From positions 62,001 through 126,000 of the forward strand of contig JBAMDO010000566.1 in NCBI GenBank assembly GCA_037074765.1: 64,000 nucleotides of DNA. Direction: 5' to 3'. Under the pieces are notes generated by a model, which saw only the letters and a list, made by a program, of their open reading frames with translations, was not told where the DNA came from and did no database searches. Source of the DNA: Mansonella perstans. Taxonomy: Eukaryota; Nematoda; Chromadorea; Rhabditida; Onchocercidae. The position numbers were made by a program, and so were the translations under genes. Positions 1 through 10,927 of the stretch are shown here, piece after piece (within the stretch, counting starts at the first letter, position 1; every line of letters starts with the position of its first letter).

Positions 1-570
1 AATGGCAACAAATTTGGAAATGCTTCTTGTGTTGTTAAATTGTAGTTAATTACTGCAAATTTCTTGATCATTTCTTGATGTATCTTGGAATGGTGAAAAT
101 AGAAGCGTTGGATATCATAATTTTGTAGGTAGGGCAACTTATAAAGAAAAAACTACTGTAAATTTATTGAGTTAGCCTGCGAAGAACCTAAGGGAAAGGA
201 GAGATAGAATTGGAAGGAGAGTAAAGGATGTAAATGAAGAAGAATGATGCTTATGAAATTCTTGGCTCATTGGTTGTTTTCGTGACTAAGGTTCATCTTC
301 GCCATGTAATGGCTGAGGGTAGTTTGAATATTGAGCTATTTTAGCAACGACAATTATTTTAGATTTAATTGTTGCTGTTATAATTGTGCGATAGGATGAG
401 ACCTACCCAGAAGTTCAAGAAGACTGCATTTTCTGACATTTCTTGTACGTAATTTGTTAGGATTGCATTAATTGCTTGGAAGTGCTTATTTGTCTCCTGT
501 TTCTTTCTTTCTCCGCTCAATTTTTAATTCCTATTTACAAATCCAATTAATCACATGCATGCGCTTTCAG
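1..570 (+). other. lasp-1: intron of lasp-1 (upstream exons lie outside the window)
   Basis: There is no open frame with coding character on either strand here. The stretch ends in the acceptor GCGCTTTCAG at 561-570, just before the first visible lasp-1 exon. That exon begins in mid-codon (one base carried over), so earlier coding exons must lie to the left of the window. Confidence 0.6.
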
Positions 571-2784
571 TATCTTTGATTGCTAATAGTGTGCCTGAAT
601 CACCTTCAACATATGCCCCGCCCTTCTCCGCCGCTGCTCATTACCAGCCAACAACGCCGTATTCCGGCAAACTTGCACGACAGTCCGGAACTCTAATTTA
701 TTCATCCGAACAAGGTGGCAAAGGTATCTATATATTAATATCAATGTATAGATATATGCTACAAATTCATTCCAAAGATAAATTTCTGGAAAGTTTGGAT
801 AGATTCTGAGGAAAGGTATTTCTGCGTTGTTCAGCTTTTTCACCACATTCTGTCGTTTGGCTTTTCAGTGAAAATACAAAAGATATGAATCTTTATCATT
901 TGAATTTATTTTCGATTACGTCTTGAAAAAATGCATCTAAATCTCAAAATAGGAGTAAATATTGGCGTGAAAGTAAATATAAGGCTGCAAATAACGCAAT
1001 TTTTTTTCTTGTGAAAAAAAATTTTTTTCTTGCTTAACAATAATCCCTTAACTAATACTTTGTTTTGTTTCGGTTATAAAGAAAATTTCAGTTCATGATT
1101 GGGAGAATTTCCATACGTGTTTTGCTGTATGTTTCTGTATTAAAAACAGTTCTGTTTTTTTGAATGCCTCGACAAACACCATTTAGACTTGAAATGAAGG
1201 GGTAAATTTTCGAGTTAGGAAAAATTGAATATCTTGAGAACTTTTAAATTTCAAGGAAGCGCTTTTTTTGCCACGGAATGAGAAAGTCTGTTGACACGGA
1301 ATGAATAATAAGCAAAAAGAGAGCTGATTGATTTTCTGTTTCAATTCCAAGCATATTCTGTTATTGCAGTGCCTATCCAACAGCGTCAGGTTGGTAGCAT
1401 AGCTGACTATGACCCCTTAAATGGTAACTGGGGTACGGTAGGATCGAGTCGAGCAGCCGAAAAAATCGGTACGATTATTTTTTAATAGATACATTTTCTT
1501 TTTTTCTAATTTTTTGTTTCTTTACTTATTAGTTTTCTGCGCTGTGAATTGTTTTATTTGTCAGATTGAATATTACAGCCGTTATCATATCAATTGTGTG
1601 CATTATTAATCATATATTTAGAGGGGTAAGAAATCAAGAGCTGTCGAAAAGTATTTGTATCGAAAAGCATCAGAAAGCTGCATATGCTTACACACTTAAT
1701 TACTTCTTGAAAACTAATGTTCTAAATCTTTGAGAAATAAAAATTAAACATAAACATTAACTATCAAACATAACATTAAACATAAGCATTAAAACATAAA
1801 CATTAAACATAGAAATAAATATAGCGCAATCTTAAGCGGCTGCAGTCATGAAGAACTTAATATTACCTGCGGTACTGCGATATTTGCTTTATTTTGACTC
1901 CAACTGGCTTAGGCGAATAAACCAAACTTTGGATGGAGACACTTCGAGATACGTGTAAGAGTAGTGATAACTGAAAGATTCTCAGTAATGTAAGGGAAAT
2001 AGATGGATGAAAATTTTGTTTTTTGAAGTTCCATATTATTTACTATTTGGAATTTACACAAAATATACAAATGAAGAACTTTAAAAAGGTTCAACGTAAA
2101 TTTTGGAACGAATTTTTCAAATACAGATATCTATTATTAGAAGTATTGAAGTTTTGTTTTAGTCCATGCTTAATGCAGGTTTTAGATTTTTTGCTGATTT
2201 CATAAAGAATTTGATTTCAGGTCAGCTAACAGCTTCAAAAGGCGGGGCGGGATCGAATATGAGAGGAACTGGCCGACCAGATATAAAAGGCTTCACGGTT
2301 AAAGCACTTTATGATTATAATGCTGCTGATAAGGATGAGGTTGGTAGTATGGTTTTAAAGTTATAGTTCGTTTTGTTTTCGTAGGTATCAGTGACAATTA
2401 GTGTTACCCAAGTTGAGATTTTAATATAGTATATTGGAAATATATTATATCATCTTAAATAAGTGGATTAGCTGTGGGTTGGAGTTATTAGCCTGGTACA
2501 GTATTAACAGACTTCGAGTAGAAAGATAGTCAAACATTTATTTTGCTTTAGTTCTAAAATTCATGCTGATGTTTGTCTCAGAATTGATTTGTTTGTCAGT
2601 TACGTTATTACGGTATTTTTAATTTTAGGTTACATTCGTTGAGGGTGATATCATTGTAAATTGTCAGAAGGTTGATGAAGGCTGGTTAACAGGCACTGTG
2701 CAAAGAACACTGCAGTGGGGAATGTTACCTGCAAATTATGTGGAAAGAATTAAACAACCAACTGGGCTTCACTATCTCAGCTGA
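571..2784 (+). CDS. lasp-1: LASP-1 (LIM and SH3 domain protein), C-terminal part
   Basis: Exons 571-723, 1370-1468, 2221-2339 and 2629-2784 join in phase and end at TGA 2782-2784. The first two exons encode a low-complexity Ser/Pro/Gln linker and the stretch [20 protein letters not shown]. The last two encode an SH3 domain: [13 protein letters not shown], the acidic RT-loop residues VEGD, then GW in DEGWLTG, and the terminal PANYVERI. In the nebulin/LASP family the SH3 follows a LIM domain and nebulin repeats and binds proline-rich actin regulators at muscle dense bodies and adhesion sites. The LIM and nebulin exons are not in the window, so the gene is 5' partial. The donor at 2340 is GTTGGT rather than GTAAG, a form repeated elsewhere in this window. 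Family assignment rests on the SH3 plus the preceding linker. A different nebulin-family SH3 protein is less likely. Confidence 0.85.
1740..1816. repeat. lasp-1: short tandem repeat, unit about 13 bp (CATTAAACATAAA-like)
   Basis: About six imperfect units of CATTAAACATAAA and shortened forms lie end to end inside the third visible lasp-1 intron. The unit has no G on this strand. It is a simple satellite with no coding potential. Confidence 0.8.
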
Positions 2785-5700
2785 GCCTTTTCAGTACTAG
2801 GTTATTTTGCATGGCTTGCATCTTTTTCTAGTTCAAAAATAACAATGTTGTCACCGGAGTTACATGTTTTTGATCTTAGCTTTCTGAATTAGAAGGGAGG
2901 TGGAACTTTTTGATTGCTTAACTCCTGATATTTTTGCAGCAGGCTATAACGTGAAGTATGGCTTAGCGGCATATTTTATATATCATTTTATTCATTATGC
3001 AGTGTTTGTGGATGTTGAGATAATGACAGTATTAGGTACTAAAATAAATTTGATTTTCTCTTTATTTTTTTCTGAATCATTATTCGTTTATTTTGGACTT
3101 TCGGGTGAACTTAAGTCAAAATTTTTTTTATGGCATTTTATTTGAATATCATGTATTTTAATTCAAGTAACAAAAATGTTTGAATTTCTTAGATATTCCT
3201 TATTTTCTTGTTTGCCGGTTTTTCTCAAAAACTAATTAGTTAGCTCCACCTCTTCTTTTTTTCTAAGCCACTCTACATGTTATTGATGTGTTGTGGTTTT
3301 CATAATTCCTCCTTAAAATTTTAAAATTTGAGTTGGAAATCCACCGGAATCTGATCTCATCGAGATATGGATACTTTTGTTTAGTGTTAAAATTTGGAGG
3401 ATACATTATTGGAAGCGTAAATCAGTATACAGCATCGTTAGCCTATTTTAGGAACTCAAGATCATGTTCGAAGTGCAAGTGCATTGCTGAGAAAATTATT
3501 GTTCATCAAAGACTTAGTATTGTAAATTCCATCTACTCGGATTTACTAATTTAATCACTTTCTTTTTCTTTTAACCTTTGAAGTAAAAAAGATATTATCC
3601 TGTACTAACAATTGAAAACCAGTCGATCCGAAGTGTTAATGGCGAATTGTTGATTGGGAAGAATGAAATAGCTGCAAACATGGTTAACCTATTTTAGGAA
3701 CTCAAGATCATGTTCGAAGTACAGTGCATTGCTGGGGGGAAAATTGCTGTTTACATAAGACTTACTGTTGTAAATTCCATCTGCTCGGATATACTGATTT
3801 ACTCAGTTCCCTTTTCTCTAATTTTTGCTTTCATTCTATCTTATTATCGTGCTGTGTAACTGTTTGTTCCTTTAAGATATAACATTTGAGAGCTGCTATC
3901 CCACTGCTTTTTGAGGAGAGCGATAATTTTCTGCCAAACAATATGCCGGAAGTGTGCATGAATTTTTAAATCGTATGATTTCAACAAATTTTATTGCGAT
4001 GGAAAAATTATATATTTTACTAATTGTTTTCAGGCAAGAAGTGAATTGATTTGAAAACAGATAGAAGTTGAGTGAAAACTCTTTGCCAGAATCGAGTATG
4101 CTATGTCGCAGATAGTTTTAATTTTTGACCATGTTGAAAAATGAGCTATTTTTGGTTACTTTCTTTATTTTTTTGTGCTTACTCAACGCTTTAAGTGATT
4201 TATGTATGTACGATAATTATTTATAACGATAATTATTTGGAACGGTTCGGAGTATCAATGCCATAAGAGAAGAGGAGTTTTATTATTTTGTTGTTGGCTT
4301 CTTTTTCTATATTTTGTTTTTCCTATATTTTTCCCGCTGTTTTTTTTCTTTTTATTCGATATATTGTCCACAGTCATTTACTTCATTTATAACGAAGCAT
4401 ACAAGCATCTGTAATCCGTTACAATTATTGGTCATTTATTGAATTCAAAAAAGACTGAAAGAGATTGGAGTCAAGAAGGTGAGCTTAAATAGATGGAAAA
4501 AGAAAGATTCCAACAGAATTATGCTTGGATGTAAGCAGAATTTGAATGAAATATTTTCCTCCAAAAAAAAAAAAAAAAATTTCGTGTATATGCATTTGCA
4601 TTTTTCTTAAAATAATTTTCGGGAGCTGAAGAAGAAGCGGCCGTTCGTGAAATAATTTTTTTGAAATAAGGAATGCCTTCAATAAAGGTAATAGTGCTTG
4701 GTGTGTTAGATTTATACAATACATTTATGTGCCAGTTAAGGAAAGGAAAAGATTAACAATAAAGTAGGTAATAGGTCAACATTTTATATAGGGATGTTAT
4801 TTATGAGCTTGTATACTTCTTTAGGAAGATTTAACTACAAAAAGTTTTTGATTATTGTTCTGAATGATTGTCATTATATGAATGAAGTCGATTTTGTAAA
4901 CTTTTGTATGGATCGGCTGTACAATTTATGTAGCATTTTGAGGGCGAATTTTCTTGTTTCAATTTCAAAAAATTATATTTTATAAAAAAATTTGAAATAT
5001 GACCTTACTTCATTCATATCTGTGCCTTTTTACACGCGAAAGTGGAAATTCTATGCTCATCACTGTTTGCTGGAATTTTTTTTGGACAGAATTAATCTTA
5101 TGTACGAATCTGATAACTAGTTAATTATTGCACGTATTTTTTCACGTTTCTCTATGTGATTTTATTTCCTGAATTATCTATTGATCAGCTAATTTCATAT
5201 AAAAATGAAACGAATGCGACCGATTTGATTGTCGTTAACATATTTATTTCGTAGCATGTATCATGCTGCTGGTGTATGAACGAAGAAATAAGAAATCTAA
5301 TTGATTCTCTCTTGGAAAACCAATTAAACGTGTCTTATATTTCTGCAGAAATCAATTTACAATGATGAAAGGATAGATGGGAATTTAAAAAATGCTTGCT
5401 TTGCATTTTTTATTGTTTTAATTGGTCAGTTAAATTTCTTCCTTTTTAAGCGTTGCTATTTATGATATTCAAGCAAAATTTGACACGATTATATCAGATT
5501 TTCCTTATTTTTTGCTTCATATAATATATATAATCAAGATAAAAAATATTTATGATTTATTGTCATTTTTCTTCAGATAGCATAAGCACTTTTTGGCCTG
5601 TTCAAGCATAAACTTTTTGAAATTTTATGTCATCTTAGCCTGGCTGAAACAATGCTCATCAACTATAAGGTTTAAGTGTAATGTTATCGAACTATGAACT

Positions 5701-5869
5701 GAAAAATTTTGCAGTAACTAGGATGATCATAACATTTTACTTTTCAATTCTAAATTACATATATTTTAGCTATAATCTAAAAGTTGGTATATTTTCTTCA
5801 ATGATTATAGTCTGATAATAAATTGAAGAGTGAAAAATGTTTGCATATGCTCTAACTGCTACGAGCAAC
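2785..5869. other. intergenic region and probable lasp-1 3' UTR
   Basis: No convincing coding exon was found on either strand. An AATAAA near 3043 could serve lasp-1. The main structure is a diverged direct duplication (listed separately). Short open frames at 2900, 3333 and 4485 (minus) are A/T-driven and lack splice support. Confidence 0.5.
3405..3808. repeat. diverged direct duplication, two copies about 155 bp
   Basis: Copy A (about 3405-3560) and copy B (about 3650-3808) share long near-identical blocks. These include CCTATTTTAGGAACTCAAG followed by ATCATGTTCGAAGT, at 3442 and 3688, an offset of 246. Both continue through a GTAAATTCCATCT box and a CTCGGAT box, and differ by scattered substitutions and small indels. 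About 90 bp of unrelated sequence separates them. A frame open in copy A is broken in copy B, so a coding duplication is unlikely. Confidence 0.85.
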
Positions 5870-6630
5870 TTAACAACATACGAGATTTAAACCTTGGTAA
5901 TTTTGTGAACCATGTATAACTGGTCGTATGCATTCGCAGTTCACGTTACGTCGCAGTTTCTCCTGTAATGTATCATATGTGGATTATTTACATATGTTTG
6001 ATATAGTTTTAACTTTTTCATGCTACAATACGAGATGCCAAAATAGAAGTTTATTTAGGAGATATGCTCTTGTGAAAACTATGAAAGTAATATGGAAGTT
6101 TGTAGGAAAATTAATTAAGGATTCTGTCGTTTGAAAAAAAAAAAAAAGAATCCCTTTCACATTACAAATGTACGAAGCAAACAAAAATATTGGCTTACCG
6201 AATCGCAGCAATAAGATTTCAAGAATTGTCGAAAACTAAAAACTGGACATGGACAACATTTTGTGATACAGGAACAGTCCAAATAAGAAGAAGCCATTTC
6301 ATGAGATGTTCCATCTTCGAATCTATTTACCTTCTCAGATTGGATGAATCGGTGTGGCTGAAATAGAAATTGTTTACAAAAAATATTTGTAATAAAATCA
6401 ACAATTTAAATTCAATGCTGCAAAAGTTTTTTGTGCTTTCACATCATATTTCTTTAATTTCCGAAACTATCAGAAAATAGGCCAACCTGTAATCGAATGC
6501 AAATGCAAAAAATTATGAGAACAAGAATGAAATAAACAGCAGATATAAGTAGAACAATAGTAACAAGTGCGATTTCCAAGTCAAAGATATTCATCAATGA
6601 TAATGCAAATCTATTAAGGTTGGCTCCCAT
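5870..6630 (-). CDS. candidate small Cys-rich single-pass membrane protein, 131 aa
   Basis: Three minus-strand exons join in phase 0: 6630-6487 (48 codons), 6357-6199 (53 codons) and 5962-5870 (30 codons plus TAA). Exon 1 starts MGANLNRFALSLMNIFDLE and then has a strong transmembrane segment of about 24 residues rich in I, V, L and F, ending in a CICIR stop-transfer. Exon 2 is hydrophilic and then Cys-rich, with the cluster DCSCITKCCPCPVF followed by QFLKSYCCDS. Exon 3 adds NCEC and ends LVCC. Splice signals: donor GTTGGC after exon 1, acceptor TATTTCAG, donor GTAAGC after exon 2, acceptor CATTACAG. An in-frame stop sits just upstream of the ATG. The paired cysteines next to a membrane span could be palmitoylated or bind metal; that is inference. 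I do not recognise the family. Exon 3 is the least certain, since reading through the exon 2 donor also gives a short tail. The gene is divergent from the SEH1 gene. Confidence 0.45.
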
Positions 6631-6839
6631 ATTTCCATGGTAACAAACATAATTAAGTTAATCAGAAATGAAAAAGATTGGGAAGCATAGTTTCAGTATT
6701 TTGAAGGAAATTATAAAAATTGCTTTAATTTCACTAAACATTAATCAAAAATAGAAACGATATCTGATTCCAGCCTTCATTTTCATCCAAAATTTTAAAT
6801 AATTTCAATTTCTCTCATCACTTCATTTTATTATTCCGG

Positions 6840-6986
6840 TTATCTTTCAATTATTTTATTGTTGACTGACGTCGAATCAATGAATTGAGATTTCATTCCT
6901 GGTTTCTTCCAGTGAGCAACAATCTCATGTATTCGAATAACATTATCATCAACTCCCCAATGGTATATTACAACTATGAGCCGGGA
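6840..6986 (-). CDS. possible isolated exon, 48-codon open frame, function unknown
   Basis: This minus-strand frame has protein-like composition, with the segment GVDDNVIRIHEIVAHWKKPG in its middle, and ends at TAA 6842-6840. It has no in-frame ATG and lies upstream of the candidate membrane protein gene. AG dinucleotides that could serve as acceptors lie near its start, but no strong polypyrimidine tract is present. AATAAA-like motifs lie at its 3' end, so it could be a last exon. It may also be chance. Confidence 0.2.
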   Translation of the reverse strand, partial: SRLIVVIYHWGVDDNVIRIHEIVAHWKKPGMKSQFIDSTSVNNKIIER

Positions 6987-7309
6987 TTAACCGATCCACT
7001 TTGAACCGCGAAGTATTAATCGGCAGAAGTTCGAACAAAGTTTGTGATATAAATCTTATAATAATCACTTCCTTATTACCGATATATTTTTATATGTATT
7101 TTAATGTTATAAGTTTTTCAGCTTTTTGAAATTGCATACTAACCTGCAAATATCTGTAAATAAATATTGATTCCAAAGTAGTTTATTGAACATATTAATT
7201 TTCAAAAAAAAAAATTCTCGTTCATAGTTTTGTCTTTTTTGAAATATTTACAAAATTTTGCTTTCTTAAATTATTATAGTAAAATATTTTTTAAGATTGG
7301 AAACAAATA

Positions 7310-9620
7310 ATGTCATCATCGGAGCAATTTTCAACATCAATAATATTCAGCGATCAACAACGTGATCTAATTCATCATGTTGCATTCGATTTTCATGGAC
7401 GGCGAATTGCTACCTCATCAAGTGATATGATGGTATGTGTATGGAATTTATCACCAAACGGTGACTGGATTAAATCAGCTTCATGGAAGGTATATAGATT
7501 GATTTAAATTTAACTTTTTATAATAAATTTTCTCATTTTTGATTTTGGTTATAATTTGAGCAAAATAATGATGCAGTATAAAAGGTATACTTACAGTGAA
7601 ACAAATTGGCTTTGTATCTACTTATTGTCGTATTTTGCACTCAATTATTTATATTTATCATAGATGCTATTACAGAGTCATGGTGGGCCTGTTTGGAAAG
7701 TAATTTGGGCACATCCTGAATTTGGACAAATTTTGGCTACATGTTCTTTTGATCGAAGCGTAGCGATATGGGAAGAAACAGGTTTTCTATATTTTATGCT
7801 AATAATTTATTGAACTGTTCCTAATAAAGTCCATAATGCTTATCAGTGGAGATAATTTATTTCCACAGAAAAAAATAGATACATTTGATAAAATATACTA
7901 TTTCAAATATAGGTTAAATTATTTCTTTGGAATATGAGGATAAAATTACATTGCAGTGCGTCAACCGGTTACGACAATAGCGAGAAATGGTACTCATAGT
8001 AATCAAAAACAGCAACAAGCACGTTGGAAACGTTGTTGTCAACTTGTTGATAGTCGCCATAACGTCACTGATATCAAATTTGCTCCGAGGCATCTTGGAT
8101 TAATGCTTGTAAGGAATAGTACAAAGTATTTGATACTTTGTTTTATTCACTAATGCTTTTTTAAGTCTTAAAAAGGAAGTAATCAAAATTTGGTGAGAAC
8201 TTAATTTTCCACAGATTCCACTGTAATCAGAAAATAAAAGTTGAATTTGACATATAAGTAAATCTTTGGTTATTTTTTATCTTATTGAAAAGCATCGTTT
8301 AATTATTTATAGGCGACTGCATCTTCTCAGGGAATATTACGGGTTTATGAAGCTCCAGATGTTATGAACTTGTCAATGTGGAGCCTGAATCAGGATATAG
8401 TCGTTTTTCGATATCGGTGCAGTTGCCTGTCGTGGAGTACTCATCGTCTTACAAAACCGCTTATTGCTGTGGGATCAGATGATGCACATACAACTGGAAT
8501 ACGAGTGGTTATATATGAATATCACGACAATCTTCGGTCTTTCCTATTAATAAACAAAGACTGCATATCATTCCTAGTACATCTTGACATCAGCCGTTTC
8601 AATTTTTTGGTTCGGCTTTGTTCTAAAGAGGACACTTATTGTTAGACAATATTAACCGATTGCATTTTTAGAAAGTGGCAACTACTGAATACTCCATCCT
8701 TAAAAGTAACTGAGCCAGTTACGGATATTGCTTTTGCTCCACCAGCTGGAAGATCATACCATTTGCTTGCTGTTGGTTCCAAAGATATTTGCATCTTCAA
8801 GTTGAGTGAAACTGGGAGGACTACTGGTTTTAATGTTGATTTGATTGAGCGAGGTGGACCAACTGAGTACGAGATAACACAGTTGGAAGCACTTGAAAAT
8901 CTGTCTCATTCACCTGTTCAAGTACTATTACTTTTAATTTTTTGTTCACACTCTTTATTAATTTTTAATATATCATGGCATTAGGCGGGAAATGAAAAAA
9001 TTTATCTTTTGCTCCTAAGAGTGCTCCAAATCAATGAACATTTTAGAGAAGATAACCCGACGGTTTTTCTTGTAATCTTTTTTCACTTATACGTTAAATT
9101 GACGAGACCGTTCATGGGAACAATGCATTAATACAGAAGAACATTTCTATGACATTATCCCATGCAAAACATAATCTTACATTTGAATCAACTCATTATG
9201 CTAACCACTACAAAATCTGTCTATTCTACTCATAGACACATTTAGAATTTTCCTGGTAATTAAAGTCAGAAATTTTCGTAGATTTGGCGGCTGTCATGGA
9301 ATATAACAGGAACAATCTTAACAACTGGAAGCTCAGATGGATACATACGATTGTGGAAAGGTGAGTAAAGTGATTTCTCACTTATGTTTTCTATCACAGA
9401 TCTCTTTTATGCCATAATTAGGCCAAAATAATTTGGAAAAAAAAAGACAGTTCTATTTATTCAATAATTTGAAAAAATTTTTTTAGAAAATTTATTAAAA
9501 AAATGGAGTCTTGTTGCAACGATTAAATCAACAGAGGAATATAAGCCATCTGATGATGATAATCCCAAAGCTACGACATCAATAAGTTCACTTACTAGAG
9601 AGAATCATGTGTATTATTGA
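7310..9620 (+). CDS. npp-18: nucleoporin SEH1 (NPP-18), WD40 protein of the nuclear pore Y complex and GATOR2
   Basis: Seven exons: 7310-7489, 7664-7781, 7957-8108, 8313-8536, 8672-8921, 9282-9360 and 9487-9620. They give 378 aa (human SEH1 is about 360). WD40 blades are visible as [11 protein letters not shown], then [19 protein letters not shown] followed by AIWEE, then the Seh1 signature [11 protein letters not shown] and [14 protein letters not shown], then [18 protein letters not shown] and [14 protein letters not shown] [11 protein letters not shown]. In other animals SEH1 forms an open six-blade propeller completed by NUP85 or MIOS, acts in pore assembly and kinetochores, and in GATOR2 signals amino acids to TORC1. 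The exon 4 donor is the weak CG|GTCTTT, but it alone restores the reading frame NLRKWQL expected from the family. An acceptor-like ATTATTATAG at about 7271-7280 may be the trans-splice site. An AATAAA lies at about 9809. The tail after the last blade is Ser/Thr-rich and not conserved. Confidence 0.95.
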
Positions 9621-10051
9621 ATGTATGTGTTACATTATTTGGACTGAATATGTTTGTTTTCATGACTTCTCAACATTGTCGAAAATTCTATGCAGTTATA
9701 AATTATTTATGTTGACAATTTTGAATTTAAAGTTTATGAAAAATAAGGCAAAGTAGAAGAGGAGGAAGGAGAATAACTGTTAAGACCATTTATTGATGAT
9801 ATTTCAAAAATAAACATTTCTTTTATTGCCTTTTTATAATTTGTTTTTTGTGATCATCAGTTAGTCAGTGGATGAAGAACACTGTTCATTCAACAATGAT
9901 CACCCATTAATTCCATGAATACTTTAAGCTTCTTGTTATGACGTTATGAATCTTTGTGAATTCTACAATCACATATTGTTTCCGCAGTCGTTGAAATGTT
10001 ATATTAATTTTATAATATTGATAAGGAAGATGTATCGGTGACAATTTCTCC

Positions 10052-10135
10052 CTTCTGATTACAACATGCATACATAATTGTCACTCGCTTCTGATGACAA
10101 CATGGATACATGATTGTCACTTGCTTCTGTCATTG
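10052..10135. repeat. tandem repeat, 36-bp unit, 2.3 copies
   Basis: CTTCTGAT(T/G)ACAACATG starts at 10052 and again at 10088. A truncated third copy (CTTCTGTCATTG) starts at 10124. Units 1 and 2 differ at only a few positions over 36 bp. Confidence 0.85.
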
Positions 10136-10873
10136 TTGTTTGTATAAATATTGTTTGATCTTTACATTTCAAACACTTACATAGTATAAGATGCGTTTGT
10201 TCAATGTATTTTTTGAAGAGAAAATTTTCAATGCCATATCATGTTGATGAACTGATTTAAATGGCCTATGTAATTAATTTATTGGCGATGAATTTCGTTT
10301 AATTGCCTCTACTGTATGTTGCAAACATACTAATTCGTCGGAATGATTGATATGTGTAAACCAATGATGCGAATAATGCCATTGCACAGGAATTTTTAGA
10401 CTTCTGTCCGATTCCATTTTATTTCTTTTCCCATTATTCTTTCCACTTTCGCTCTTCTCAACTATCAGTCACCACTAATTAGTTCCGCAACAAATTATTT
10501 CTCGCATTTTCATTCATTTACACGGTTTTCATTCGTAAATTTTTTTCTTGGGTAATATTTCAAATCCTCGAATTCAAGTTTAGAGGAACGACAGGTGACA
10601 AAGGAAGCGAAATGGGACTGGACATTTCAACATTTATGGTTTAGGTAGTAGCATTCAAGACTCCCGAAAACGGAATTGAAGGAAGAAACTCTTATGCTTG
10701 ACGATTTAGATTTGGAAAAATTAACCATAATTGTGTGATACTTTTAAATACTAAATGAATGAAGAAAAACTCTTAGATTCTCAGAAGTAAATGTATTCAT
10801 TCTTTAGTATTTGTTAGTATTTTATGATCGATTCTTTGCTGAAATTTTAGAAATTTTTAAATATTGAATTATT

Positions 10874-10883
10874 TTTTATACAG
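10874..10883 (+). promoter_or_regulatory. probable spliced-leader trans-splice acceptor of the phosphomutase gene
   Basis: TTTTTTATACAG ends at 10883, 44 bases before the ATG at 10928, with no donor or coding exon in between. This matches the nematode acceptor consensus. A second candidate acceptor (GAAATTTTAG) ends at 10850. Confidence 0.4.
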
Positions 10884-10927
10884 CAGCGGTTCAATTTATA
10901 CACACTGATAATAATCTAATTATAAGA

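Larger units (their letters stand above)
9621..10927. other. intergenic spacer between npp-18 and the phosphomutase gene
   Basis: It holds the probable npp-18 3' UTR (AATAAA near 9809), a 36-bp tandem repeat at 10052-10123 and the likely 5' UTR of the next gene. I see no coding exon on either strand. The 1.3 kb gap is long for a classical nematode operon, but both genes lie on the same strand. Confidence 0.6.
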
